Shown here: positions 8,779-17,162 of the stretch, piece by piece
Position numbering within the stretch: position 1 is the first letter of the stretch
Layout: each line of letters begins with the position of its first letter
Assembly: GCA_900319245.1 (NCBI GenBank)
Contig: ONNQ01000003.1
Location: 124,001 to 188,000, forward strand
DNA length: 64,000 bases
DNA from: an uncultured Lachnospiraceae bacterium
Lineage (GTDB): Bacteria > Bacillota > Clostridia > Lachnospirales > Lachnospiraceae
Reading direction: 5' to 3'
Made by a program: the position numbers and the translations under genes
Notes under the pieces: generated by a model
The model's input: the letters and a program-made list of their open reading frames with translations, nothing else
Database searches by the model: none
Told to the model about the DNA's origin: nothing

Positions 8779-10197
8779 TTATTTCGCGCTGTGCTTCTTA
8801 GCGGGGAATTCCTCTCTCTTTGTATAAAGCACTTCCATTGCGCCGATCAGATACTTGCGAAGGTCGTCTGCTTCGACGATCTGGTCCACATAGCCTCTTG
8901 CCGCAGCGCTGTCGATGCTGTTCTGCAGTGCGTCATACTTGGCAGCAATCTCAGCGACCTCATCTGCTGTGCCGTCACACAGAACATGTGCTGCCAGTTT
9001 GGCGTCCATGATACCGATCGTTGCATCGGGCAGCGCGATTGTAAAGTCCGCGCCGGTCGCTTTGCTGTTCATCACAGCGTAGGCGCTTCCGACTGCCTTC
9101 TTCACGATGACGTTGACCTTGGGCACATTGGCGCCGGCAAACGCAGCGGTGAGCTTACCGGCTGCATCCGCAACCTTTCTCTCTTCGCTCTCGGTCGCCG
9201 CAAAACCGGTAACGTTTGTCAATGTAATAACAGGAATCTCAAAGGCGTCGCAGAAGCGAACGAAATCAGCCGCCTTATAGCAGCCGGCTGCCGTCAGCAC
9301 TGTATCAAAGTTCTTCTTCTCTTCGCCGTTCTCATCGTATACAGCGCTTCTGTTCGCGACAACGCCTACTGTCATGCCGTTCAGTCTGATCAGGCCGGTT
9401 GCCATCTCAGGGGCGCAGGCTCTCTTTGTCTCAAAGAACAGTCCATCATCCGCGATATCGCTGACTGCGATGGAAGGATCTGCATAGCCGGCCGCGACAT
9501 TCGCGCTTGCGCGGTTGAGATCATCTGCGCAGTCTGCAACAGACTCGTCCTCATTATTAGAAGGAAGCATGGAGATCAGTGTTCTGATCTCAGAAAGGAT
9601 CTCTTCTTCTGTACCAACGACGTCAACGCTTCCGTTTGCTGCCTTGACAGCTGCCGCCGCTGTATCATTCTTATCTTCCTTGTTGCCCGCCAGTGTATTG
9701 GGCGCGTTTACAAACAGCTTCGCATCCTCTGCCATAAAGACAAAGTCAGTCAGTGCGGGAACCAGTGCAAGACCGCCGCCGCAATTGCCAAAGATCGCTG
9801 TGACCTGGGGAATCAGACCGGATGCTTTTACCTGTCTGCCGTAGATCGTGCCGAATGCATTGAGGGCGTCCATGCCTTCCTGCAGGCGAAGACCGGCGGA
9901 CTCTACCAGACCGATCACAGGTGCGCCTGTGCGGATTGCCAGATCATAGATCGCTGCGATCTTTCTCGCATGCATTTCTCCAACGCTGCCGCCGAGCACG
10001 GACGCGTCCTGGCTGTACACATAGACGAGATTCCCATCGATGACGCCGTAGCCGGTGACAACACCGTCAGAAGGCGTCTCTACAGGTTTCAGGTTGAAAT
10101 CAGTCGCCCTGGCTGTCACCTTGGCGCCGATCTCTACGAAACTGTTTTCATCGAGCAGGGCGGTTATTCTCTGTCTCGCTTTTAAAAAACTGCTCAT
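8779..10197 (-). CDS. Acyl-CoA carboxyltransferase (methylmalonyl-CoA decarboxylase alpha / 12S-like)
   Basis: A 472-residue carboxyltransferase of the crotonase-fold acyl-CoA carboxylase family. Both halves are present: the N half with GLVESAGLRLQEGMDAL and GNCGGGLALVPALTDF, the C half with NVTGF and KAVGSAYAVMNSKATGADFTIALPDATIGIMD. It should move CO2 between a CoA thioester (malonyl- or methylmalonyl-CoA type) and biotin. The ATG at 10197 is chosen because GGAGG lies about 11 nt upstream. It is the first gene of the decarboxylase operon. At about 470 residues it is somewhat shorter than typical MmdA (about 510), and the substrate is not certain. Confidence 0.85.
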   Translation of the reverse strand: MSSFLKARQRITALLDENSFVEIGAKVTARATDFNLKPVETPSDGVVTGYGVIDGNLVYVYSQDASVLGGSVGEMHARKIAAIYDLAIRTGAPVIGLVESAGLRLQEGMDALNAFGTIYGRQVKASGLIPQVTAIFGNCGGGLALVPALTDFVFMAEDAKLFVNAPNTLAGNKEDKNDTAAAAVKAANGSVDVVGTEEEILSEIRTLISMLPSNNEDESVADCADDLNRASANVAAGYADPSIAVSDIADDGLFFETKRACAPEMATGLIRLNGMTVGVVANRSAVYDENGEEKKNFDTVLTAAGCYKAADFVRFCDAFEIPVITLTNVTGFAATESEERKVADAAGKLTAAFAGANVPKVNVIVKKAVGSAYAVMNSKATGADFTIALPDATIGIMDAKLAAHVLCDGTADEVAEIAAKYDALQNSIDSAAARGYVDQIVEADDLRKYLIGAMEVLYTKREEFPAKKHSAK

Positions 10198-10378
10198 TCT
10201 TTCTAGACCTCCATTTAATATTACTCTGTCAAAAAACAATAGAAGTATAACACAGCGATTTCAAAAACCATATGTCATTTCTATCGTATTTTTGTACCTT
10301 TTGCGGACTTTCATATGGTTTCTTGCACAAATCATTGTCGCATATCCCGAAAAAACCGCATTGTATATATAGTAACAG

Positions 10379-10409
10379 CAAAAATATGCATTTGAAAATG
10401 CATTTTTTC
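10379..10409 (-). terminator. AT-rich hairpin downstream of scpB
   Basis: An inverted repeat around ATGCATTT / AAATGCAT ends in TATTTTT on the minus strand, about 25 bp past the scpB stop. The stem is AT-rich, so it is a moderate candidate. Confidence 0.5.
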
Positions 10410-10431
10410 GCTATTATTCTAAAAAAATCGA

Positions 10432-11001
10432 TCAAATATCCAATCGCCCGTCGACTTCCTTTTCCGCCTCCTCGCGAAATTCCTCGATCTGGTCGGTGCC
10501 AAGATCCGGCAGCTCGCTCAAAGAGCGGATTCCGAAGGAGCGCAGAAACTGTTCCGTTGTGCCGAATAAAAGGGGTCTTCCCGGCGCTTCCTTTCTGCCC
10601 ACTTCTTCCACCAGATCGTAGCTGACAAGCTTACTGATCGCGAAGTCACTGTTGACGCCGCGTACATTCTCCACCTCGGCGCGGGTCACGGGCTGCTTGA
10701 AGGCGATGATGGACAGTGTCTCCATGAGCGTATCGGTCAGCACCTGCTTCTTGGGGGCCTTCGCTATTTTGACCAGATACTCATAGTACTCGGGCCTTGA
10801 GGAGATCTGCACCGAATCCTCGAGCCAGTTGATCATCAGGCCGCTCTGCGGCTCATTGCAGCGTTCCTCCAGTGCGTGAACGGCGTCTCTGACATCCTCT
10901 TCCGGAATTTCAAGCGCCTTCGCGATCGTTTCAATCTCCACGGAATCTCCCATTGCGAACAGGATCGTCTCAATGGCTGCCATTACTCTGTTTTGTTCCA
11001 T
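10432..11001 (-). CDS. scpB: Segregation and condensation protein ScpB
   Basis: A 189-residue ScpB, the winged-helix partner of the SMC-ScpA condensin that compacts and separates chromosomes. Family features are AIETILFAMGDSVEIETIAKAL at the N-terminus and LSIIAFKQPVTRAEVENVRGVNSD in the second winged helix. The ATG at 11001 is preferred over a GTG six codons upstream because GGAGG is correctly spaced only for the ATG. Its partner scpA is not adjacent; it lies about 33 kb away at 44275-45510. Confidence 0.95.
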   Translation of the reverse strand: MEQNRVMAAIETILFAMGDSVEIETIAKALEIPEEDVRDAVHALEERCNEPQSGLMINWLEDSVQISSRPEYYEYLVKIAKAPKKQVLTDTLMETLSIIAFKQPVTRAEVENVRGVNSDFAISKLVSYDLVEEVGRKEAPGRPLLFGTTEQFLRSFGIRSLSELPDLGTDQIEEFREEAEKEVDGRLDI

Positions 11002-11022
11002 CGTATTGTTTGCCTCCACCTA

Positions 11023-11976
11023 TCACTGCTGCTCCGGCAGCAGTTCAATATAAGAAATTTCTCCGGGATTAAAGATGCGGATCGGGAGCGTGTGCATCCC
11101 CAGACCGCACGTCAGGACCAGTGTGCTGCTCTCCCCGCCGCCATCGCCCTTGGGATAGGAATACTGCCCGCCGCTGTACTTGGGAAACAGGTTTGGTCTT
11201 GTGCCCATGACGCCGCCGATGAAAGGAAGGCGCATCAGACCGCCGTGTACGTGCCCGCACAGACACAGATCTGCCCCCCACTCGGCATATTGTTCAAAAT
11301 AGACCGGCGTGTGCGTGAGCAGAACCGTATAGACATTCGGATCGGCCGTCCCCAGCATCGCAAAAAGGTCCTCTTTGCTAAGCGCTGTCTTCGTAAACTT
11401 CTTATAATAGCGCATGGGCAGTTCGAGGCCGCAAAGGCGGATGCCCGAGTCTTCGCCGTCATGCGCCTGCGCAAACGGATCCACACGCCGGTTATGCAGA
11501 AAATGAACGCCGGCTCTCTCCATTTCTTCTTGAAATACACGGTCATAGGGGCGGAATTCCTCATAATAAGAGAGCCTCGCCTCATGATTGCCTGCCACAA
11601 ACCATACGTCGCTGATCCGGGCAAGCCTTTTGACAAACGAAAGACTGTGTTTCATCCAGTTCGTATCGGAAGGCCCCGGTTCTGCATCGCCATTCTTTCT
11701 GGCCGCCTCCCTTTTAATCCTTCCCGACACGATCAGATCGCCTCCCACCAGCACGGCGTCCGGCGAGAGCGCTGCGATGGCGTCCACAAGCGCTTCATTC
11801 TCTTTTCCATATGATTTTTCATGAAGATCGGCAACAAAAACAAACCGAACGGGATAGCGGATCCGCTTAGAGCGCAGTGTGTAACGGCGCACGACAAACC
11901 GGTGGTTGTCGATTACCATAACTGCAACAAAGAAAAGGATCAGAATTATAAGGATCAGAACGATCTTATACCACAT
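11023..11976 (-). CDS. Membrane-anchored metallophosphoesterase
   Basis: A 317-residue calcineurin-like phosphoesterase. One N-terminal transmembrane helix (about 3-22) is followed by the metal-binding motifs FVADLHE, GGDLIVSG, AGNHEARL, LLTHTP and CGHVHGG in order. Similar membrane-tethered enzymes (YkuE/YaeI type) act on lipid-linked or other phosphoesters, but the substrate cannot be read. GGAGGATAT directly precedes the ATG at 11976; a longer upstream frame has no ribosome binding site. It ends 21 bp before scpB and may be co-transcribed with it. Confidence 0.88.
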   Translation of the reverse strand: MWYKIVLILIILILFFVAVMVIDNHRFVVRRYTLRSKRIRYPVRFVFVADLHEKSYGKENEALVDAIAALSPDAVLVGGDLIVSGRIKREAARKNGDAEPGPSDTNWMKHSLSFVKRLARISDVWFVAGNHEARLSYYEEFRPYDRVFQEEMERAGVHFLHNRRVDPFAQAHDGEDSGIRLCGLELPMRYYKKFTKTALSKEDLFAMLGTADPNVYTVLLTHTPVYFEQYAEWGADLCLCGHVHGGLMRLPFIGGVMGTRPNLFPKYSGGQYSYPKGDGGGESSTLVLTCGLGMHTLPIRIFNPGEISYIELLPEQQ

Positions 11977-12042
11977 ATATCCTCCGATTCGATGCGGCGC
12001 TGCCTGCGCAGGTGTCGTACCTGCACGAAGCCCCATTCTTGC

Positions 12043-12076
12043 AAAAAAAGTCCCCTGATCGAAATCAGGGGACTTT
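12043..12076 (-). terminator. Rho-independent terminator of rpsU
   Basis: A near-perfect stem (AGTCCCCTGAT / ATCAGGGGACT) with a short loop is followed by a seven-T run on the minus strand. It lies 24 bp past the rpsU stop codon. Confidence 0.9.
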
Positions 12077-12099
12077 CTGCTTGCAGATTAGCCGCCAAA

Positions 12100-12276
12100 T
12101 TAGTTATACTTTCTCTTTCTGGCTGCTTCAGACTTTTTCTTACGCTTTACGCTAGGCTTCTCGTAATGTTCTCTCTTACGAATCTCCTGCTGGATGCCTG
12201 CCTTCGCACAGCTTCTCTTGAAGCGGCGCAGTGCGCTGTCCAAAGTCTCGTTCTCTTTTAAGATTACACTAGACAT
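12100..12276 (-). CDS. rpsU: 30S ribosomal protein S21
   Basis: A 58-residue basic protein beginning [20 protein letters not shown] and ending [13 protein letters not shown], typical of bS21, which sits near the mRNA 3' end/anti-SD region of the 30S subunit. Length matches the family. The gene is flanked by its own strong promoter (12354-12381) and terminator (12043-12076), so it looks like a single-gene unit. Confidence 0.95.
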   Translation of the reverse strand: MSSVILKENETLDSALRRFKRSCAKAGIQQEIRKREHYEKPSVKRKKKSEAARKRKYN

Positions 12277-12353
12277 ACGTTTCTACCCTCCCTTCAGTCC
12301 CTTCAGTTTGACTGATTGGGTTTTTCTATATGCTCAACCAAACATACAGTGAA

Positions 12354-12381
12354 ATTATAGCATAAAAGTTTGCCGTGTCAA
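12354..12381 (-). promoter_or_regulatory. Sigma-A promoter of rpsU
   Basis: On the minus strand a consensus -35 TTGACA (12376-12381) and a consensus -10 TATAAT (12354-12359) are separated by 16 bp. Transcription would start about 70 bp before the rpsU ATG. Confidence 0.85.
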
Positions 12382-12427
12382 GCACAAAACTTCACGTCTT
12401 CTCCTGTTATTTGGTTTTCACAAGCTC

Positions 12428-13660
12428 TCATTCTGCGGCTTCCTGTCCGGTCGCCGACTCTTCCACGTCTTCTGTATGGGCCGGCGTTGCTGCAGCTTCT
12501 GTCACTTCCTCTGCCAGCGCCTGCTCAGAGATCGGTTCCGCCGCTTCCTCGACAGGTGCCTGCTCCGCGATCGGTACTGCCGCTTCCTCGACAGGTGCCT
12601 GTTCCGCGATTGACGCTGTCGTTTCCTCGGCAGGTGCCTGCTCCGCTTCCGGCTGACGCATGCTCTCCGCAAACGCTTCCGGCGGCGGCGCTACCTTGTT
12701 GTGGGCAAAATAGTGATGCTGCGCATAGCGGAAACTGTCCACCAGATAGCGGTGCGCGTTCAACGCGACATTACTGTTCACCGCCGTGTTCTCAAAATTG
12801 TGGAAGCATCCGTGATAGACACGGAGCGAAACCGGGATTCCCGCTTTCTTCATTCTGGTAAAATACAGCACGGTCTCATCCTTGACCGGTTCCAGGTCTC
12901 CGACAATGCTGCAGGCGGCGGGCAGGCCGTGCACGTCCTCTTCCCGGCCGGGCGCCGCATACACCGGAATCTCCTCATTCATATCCTGCAGATAGAGGTC
13001 CCATGCTGCCCGGTTCTTTCTGCTGTCCCAGACAGGCGCATTGTTGTCTCTGGCCGACTCGCTCTCCATCCGGTCATCCAGCATGGGGGAAATCGGCATC
13101 TGGAACGCGATATTGACGTCCCGTACATCCCTTGCGCGGAGGCAAAGGGCCGCTGTCAGTCCGCCGCCTGCGCCGGACCCGCCAACGAACAACTGGCTTC
13201 TGTTGATCCCGAGCTCCTCCGCGTTGTTTTTCATCCACAAAAGCGCTTTGTGGCAGTCCTCCAGTGCGTACGGATAGGGAGACTCCGTCGATTTGGTATA
13301 ATCCGGGAGCACTGCGACGCAGCTCCCGTCGCCACAGAACATGTCAACCAAAAGGCTCTCCTGTTCCGGCACGCCAAAAGCAAATCCGCCGTCATGCATC
13401 CAGAGAAGTCCGGTTGCTTCCGCCCGTGTCCCCTCTTCGCACCGTACAACCAGGAGCCGCAGGATCGTGCCGTCCTCGCGTACGATCGCCTTTTCTTCTG
13501 CGATCGTATTTCTGCTTTTCCACTTACCGCGGTATTTTTTGACGCACTGCCTGTCATATTTCTCAAATGTCGCCGCGCCGGACGCTGTGAATGTCAGCTT
13601 CATCAGCCTCGCAGCCGGTCTCAATTCTGATCTTATATCTGCATTGCGCACTCTGCTCAT
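12428..13660 (-). CDS. HSL-type alpha/beta hydrolase fold protein with degenerate active site and repeat tail
   Basis: A 410-residue protein. Residues about 80-330 match the hormone-sensitive-lipase-like alpha/beta hydrolases: oxyanion motif MHDGGFAFG, nucleophile-elbow region FVGGSGAGGGLTAAL, QMPISPMLDDR, GDLEPVKDE and the His region YHGCFHNFE. In relatives I recall the elbow reads GG(E/D)SAGGG. Here the Ser position is Gly, with a Ser one residue earlier, and the Asp of the usual DPxxDE motif is Glu. It may therefore be catalytically dead or altered. The C-terminus carries four copies of a 13-residue Glu/Ala/Pro repeat and an acidic end. Confidence 0.8.
   Translation of the reverse strand: MSRVRNADIRSELRPAARLMKLTFTASGAATFEKYDRQCVKKYRGKWKSRNTIAEEKAIVREDGTILRLLVVRCEEGTRAEATGLLWMHDGGFAFGVPEQESLLVDMFCGDGSCVAVLPDYTKSTESPYPYALEDCHKALLWMKNNAEELGINRSQLFVGGSGAGGGLTAALCLRARDVRDVNIAFQMPISPMLDDRMESESARDNNAPVWDSRKNRAAWDLYLQDMNEEIPVYAAPGREEDVHGLPAACSIVGDLEPVKDETVLYFTRMKKAGIPVSLRVYHGCFHNFENTAVNSNVALNAHRYLVDSFRYAQHHYFAHNKVAPPPEAFAESMRQPEAEQAPAEETTASIAEQAPVEEAAVPIAEQAPVEEAAEPISEQALAEEVTEAAATPAHTEDVEESATGQEAAE
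12500..12660. repeat. 39-bp coding tandem repeat (EQAP-type, 13 residues)
   Basis: About four imperfect 39-bp units encode AEQAPxEExxxxI-type repeats in the C-terminal tail of the hydrolase-fold protein. The two central units are nearly identical, suggesting recent slippage or unequal recombination. Confidence 0.75.
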
Positions 13661-13685
13661 ATCTACCTCTATTACTACTATAACG

Positions 13686-13985
13686 TTATATAGCGCGCGC
13701 CTTTTTCAGGATTGCCATGCTCAGCCATCCCATTGCGGCGCCTTTTCTCTTTCCGGCCCCTGTTCTGCCGCCCGAAGCCTTATTGTCGGGCTTTGAGAGA
13801 ACAGCAGCTCTCTTCACGGCTTGCCCATTTGCGTGTCTGTTTCGGTATTCCTGTTTCATAGACGCCGCTTCGATTGCCAGCGTCTTCAGCGTCGCCTTTG
13901 GCACGCTGCTTCCACCTGCGACCTTGTAGAGCCAGTACAGGCCGAGAAGTCGGCGGGCCTTCTTTACATTCTTATCCGAAGTCAT
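13686..13985 (-). CDS. Small basic hypothetical protein
   Basis: A 99-residue Lys/Arg-rich protein beginning MTSDKNVKKARRLLGLYWLYK. No family recognised. The start is chosen because GGAGAG lies just upstream inside the 3' end of the preceding gene. The two genes overlap by 14 bp in different frames, which suggests translational coupling. The protein has a possible helical N-terminal half and a basic Gly-rich stretch (GGRTGAGKRKGAA), followed by a short hydrophobic C-terminal segment. A nucleic-acid or membrane association is possible but unproven. Confidence 0.6.
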   Translation of the reverse strand: MTSDKNVKKARRLLGLYWLYKVAGGSSVPKATLKTLAIEAASMKQEYRNRHANGQAVKRAAVLSKPDNKASGGRTGAGKRKGAAMGWLSMAILKKARAI

Positions 13986-14316
13986 CCCACTCTCCTTCAC
14001 TAAACGCCTCGTCAAACACAGCCTGGTCGATCGCTTCCTCTGAGAAGATATCGCTATGCGGCTCTTCTTCCGATTTTCCCTCAACGTCCTTCTCAAAGTC
14101 CTCTTCAAAGGCACTGCGAATTGCACTGTCCTCTCTGACGCCGGGATCCGCTTGCGCGTCTGCCATCTGCACGATCATCTCGTCCGACGTCTTTTGCGCA
14201 GGCACAGGCGCAGGTGCCTGTTCCGGTACGAGCGTAAGCGTCTGACTCTCCGCACCGGCTTCCTCTTTCTTACTGAATCTGGACCGCAATCGGTTCCACC
14301 AGTCTCTCATTCTCAT
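13972..14316 (-). CDS. Small acidic hypothetical protein
   Basis: A 114-residue protein beginning MRMRDWWNRLRSRFSKKEE: a short basic/aromatic amphipathic N-terminus followed by a Pro/Ala linker (PEQAPAPVPAQ) and a strongly acidic C-terminal half. AAGGGG precedes the ATG by 6 nt; the frame stays open further upstream but without a ribosome binding site. It overlaps the next gene, which encodes a basic protein. The acidic/basic pair could interact, but this is only an inference. No family recognised. Confidence 0.6.
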   Translation of the reverse strand: MRMRDWWNRLRSRFSKKEEAGAESQTLTLVPEQAPAPVPAQKTSDEMIVQMADAQADPGVREDSAIRSAFEEDFEKDVEGKSEEEPHSDIFSEEAIDQAVFDEAFSEGEWDDFG

Positions 14317-14416
14317 AAATAACCCCTTTTCGGACAAGTGTATGATCACCGAACGGTTGTGACAGAAAGGTCGTATTTGCGATTCCGGCTTCATACCGGT
14401 GTATAGTTCCGGTTCT

Positions 14417-15463
14417 TTATTCAGCGACCTCTTCCGCGATCTCTTCTGTAAAGCCGTCATTGGAATAGTCAAAGCTGAATGTAAAAGAGAGATCCTTGCC
14501 TGCGTCCTCTTTGTCATCGACCCAGGAAATGGACTGGTTCGTCTCGTCGATCACAAAGCGGCCTGTTCCATCCTCATATACATTTTCTTCAGAGATCACA
14601 GCGCCGCTCTTGTCAAGCTTGCCGTTCGCTTTGCGGCAGCCTGTATACTCGATCGTCATGGTCTCTGTATCCAGCGCGCCTTCCATATACCAGTTCGTCA
14701 CCTGGTTCAGGCCGGTCTCCTGGGTAACCGTAATCGTGCAGTCAGACGTGTCCTCTGCGCCGGATTCTACAAACATCGAAAAATCTTTATTCTCTGTATC
14801 GACATAAGGACCTGTCCAGTTCATCATAGGATTTTGGCCGCTGTCATCGGTGTACATATCCATCATTTCCTGGATCTGCTGGTTCATTTCTTCGTCCCAG
14901 ACAAAGACAATGCCGTTTCCTCTGTCTTCCTTATCGTCGACCCAGGTCACTTTTTTATCTTCCGAGATCTCGACGTATCCCGATCCGTCTTCATAGATCA
15001 TCTCGTCCTCGATCTCTCCCGGGTTTTCTTCGCTTTCCTTCTCAATCGTTTTGTAGCCGTCTTTATATGTGACGCGGCTTCCGTCGAAGGTGCCGCTCAT
15101 CTCCCAGTATTCGAGGGATCCGTCGGGCTGGCTTACGCCGACAGAAACATTGACGCCGTTTGTGCTGTCAATTGCCTGCAGAAAGAGGGAAAAACCGCTG
15201 CCGGCTTCATCCATATAGGCGCCCTCATACGGCGTGATCGTATTGGTAGAAGTATCCACTTCCTCCAGGTCGTAGTCCTCTTCCATCGTATCTTCCGCAT
15301 CCTCTGCCACTGTTTCTTCCAGTGTGACTCCTTCTTCCGCCGCTGCCGCAGTCTCCGCCGCCGCGCTGTCTGTCGTTGTGGCCGCGCCTGTTGCGCCGCA
15401 GCCTGCCATGCTGCACGCGACCACTGCCGCGAGTACCGTTGCCATTATCTCATTCCTTTTCAT
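14417..15463 (-). CDS. Lipoprotein with two related beta-rich repeats
   Basis: A 348-residue predicted lipoprotein: signal peptide ending SMAGC (Cys22), an acidic low-complexity linker (about 24-75), then two similar domains. Each runs from a PY motif (TPYEGAYMDE..., TGPYVDTE...) through a segment rich in Ser/Thr/Tyr strands to GSGYVEI/GTGRFVI and WVDDKED (about 76-188 and 214-330). The duplication is plain from the repeated YEDG(S/T)G and WVDDKED motifs. It would sit on the outer face of the membrane. I do not recognise the family. Confidence 0.75.
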   Translation of the reverse strand: MKRNEIMATVLAAVVACSMAGCGATGAATTTDSAAAETAAAAEEGVTLEETVAEDAEDTMEEDYDLEEVDTSTNTITPYEGAYMDEAGSGFSLFLQAIDSTNGVNVSVGVSQPDGSLEYWEMSGTFDGSRVTYKDGYKTIEKESEENPGEIEDEMIYEDGSGYVEISEDKKVTWVDDKEDRGNGIVFVWDEEMNQQIQEMMDMYTDDSGQNPMMNWTGPYVDTENKDFSMFVESGAEDTSDCTITVTQETGLNQVTNWYMEGALDTETMTIEYTGCRKANGKLDKSGAVISEENVYEDGTGRFVIDETNQSISWVDDKEDAGKDLSFTFSFDYSNDGFTEEIAEEVAE

Positions 15464-15532
15464 GAAAAACCTCCTGCTCTTTTTGGTGCGTTCCGCTTTT
15501 GGGGGTTTCTTGTGTAAACGCGTCCGGAACGC

Positions 15533-16207
15533 TCAGCGTCCCTCCGCTTTTGTAACACTGTTCATCACCCACTCCATATCAATGATCGTTTCATTCCCAT
15601 ATTGATCGATCAAGGGCTGGTATCGCCTCTTTACTTCCTCATAAATATCGCCCGGAAGTGAGATGGACGCAAATGCGTTGCCTTCTTTCATAAGCGCGAG
15701 TCGGTCCTCGCCGCTGCCGCTGCGATAATACAGAAGATCGTCGAACGCTGCGTCCGGCTGCGACTCCTGCAGTTCGCTTCCGATGAGCACTTTGCAGATC
15801 TCTACAACCCTGTCGTCGAGTCCGGCAGCAAAGACCGCGATCTTCTCCTGCAGGTCATACAGGCTTCCGACGACACGGTTTCTGTAGCCTTCCTTTCTGG
15901 CGTCAAAGCTGCGCTTCTCCCCGGCTTCCCCCAAACCGTCTTCAAACGCCTCTGCGGCCTTCGCCATCGCTTCCCTGCCGGGTGCGTAGTAAATCATCAC
16001 CTTGTTCTTCATCTGATGATACAGACAAGGGTATACCACATCGATCTGCTGCCCGCAAGACGGACATACGGTTCTAAAGAGTTCGCCGCTTCGCACCTTC
16101 TTGTCCAGATCCGGGTCCAGATCCGTATTGATCCGTGTCCATATGGCAAAATCGTGCTCGGCCCCACATTTGGGGCAGCGAATTCTCTGTACTTCTTTAC
16201 TTGACAT
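15533..16207 (-). CDS. CpXC-domain protein
   Basis: A 224-residue protein starting MSSKEVQRIRCPKCGAEHDF with a second pair TVCPSCGQQI. Together they form a CpXC-type zinc-binding domain (about 8-75). The rest is alpha/beta and contains no recognised motif. AGAGGA lies just before the ATG at 16207, favouring it over an upstream in-frame codon. CpXC proteins are common in clostridia and have no known biochemical role. Confidence 0.75.
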   Translation of the reverse strand: MSSKEVQRIRCPKCGAEHDFAIWTRINTDLDPDLDKKVRSGELFRTVCPSCGQQIDVVYPCLYHQMKNKVMIYYAPGREAMAKAAEAFEDGLGEAGEKRSFDARKEGYRNRVVGSLYDLQEKIAVFAAGLDDRVVEICKVLIGSELQESQPDAAFDDLLYYRSGSGEDRLALMKEGNAFASISLPGDIYEEVKRRYQPLIDQYGNETIIDMEWVMNSVTKAEGR

Positions 16208-16306
16208 TGTATCCTCTATTCCATGCGCGTCGGGGCGCATACATGATTACCAGATTGTCTTATTATTGTATTTCGCCTTGTACTGCGGCCAGACTTCACA
16301 CCGCTG

Positions 16307-17107
16307 TCAGACCTCAATGTGAGAGAACACTTCTCCGATGCTCTCATGGAAGCTGAGATCTGCCCACTCTTCCTGCCCTGTGACATCGCGATTGACGATG
16401 ATCAGGTATCCGCCGCTGTAATAGCGCACCAGGGACGCGGCGGGATAGACCGTGAGAGACGTGCCGCCTACGATCAGGCAGTCCGCCCGCTGGATCAGAC
16501 GCTCCGCGCCTTCCCAGGCATGCACGGGAAGAGACTCTCCGTACAATGTGACGTCGGGACGGATCAGCCCGCCGCACTCGCAGTGGGGAACCGCCTCTTT
16601 GCTGTCATAAATGTAGCTCTCCGGATACTTCTTTCCGCAGCGGTCGCAATAATTGCGAAGCGTAGAGCCATGCACTTCATAGACGATCTTACTGCCCGCT
16701 TTCTGGTGCAGGCCGTCAATATTCTGTGTGATAATGCCGTCGAGCTTGCCCTTTGCTTCCATTTCCGCAAGCTTTATGTGGGCCCTGTTGGGAAGGCAGT
16801 GCCTTGCGTCCATCTTTTGCCGGTAGAACTCAAAAAAGACCTTGGGCTCATGGTACAGGCAGCTGCTGCTGAGCAGGTATTCCGGCTCGTAGCGGTCAAA
16901 GCGCACGTCATGCTGGTTGTAGAGGCCGTCCTTACTTCTGAAATCGGGGATGCCGCTCTCCGTCGATACGCCTGCGCCGCCAAAAAACGCGATGTGCTTC
17001 GAACTGTCGATGATCTCGCGCAGCGCCTCATATTTTTCCTCTCCCTTGAGAGAGCGCAGATACGCGGATTCCTTCCTTCTGTCAGAAAACTTTCCCAAAT
17101 GCTTCAT
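16307..17107 (-). CDS. NAD-dependent protein deacylase, sirtuin (Sir2/CobB family)
   Basis: A 266-residue sirtuin removing acyl groups from protein lysines with NAD+ as co-substrate. Motifs in order: GGAGVSTESGIPDFRS (NAD binding), TQNIDGLHQKAG, the catalytic His in YEVHGS, a zinc ribbon CDRC...CECGG, and GTSLTVYPA. All key residues are intact. AAGGAG sits 5 nt before the ATG at 17107. A GTG two codons upstream overlaps that ribosome binding site and is less likely. It lies between a CpXC protein and a lipoprotein, with no clear functional link. Confidence 0.93.
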   Translation of the reverse strand: MKHLGKFSDRRKESAYLRSLKGEEKYEALREIIDSSKHIAFFGGAGVSTESGIPDFRSKDGLYNQHDVRFDRYEPEYLLSSSCLYHEPKVFFEFYRQKMDARHCLPNRAHIKLAEMEAKGKLDGIITQNIDGLHQKAGSKIVYEVHGSTLRNYCDRCGKKYPESYIYDSKEAVPHCECGGLIRPDVTLYGESLPVHAWEGAERLIQRADCLIVGGTSLTVYPAASLVRYYSGGYLIIVNRDVTGQEEWADLSFHESIGEVFSHIEV

Positions 17108-17162
17108 ACTCACTCCTTGTTCCGCCTACCGCGGCTTCATGACCGGGCCTTGACGCGCGCTC

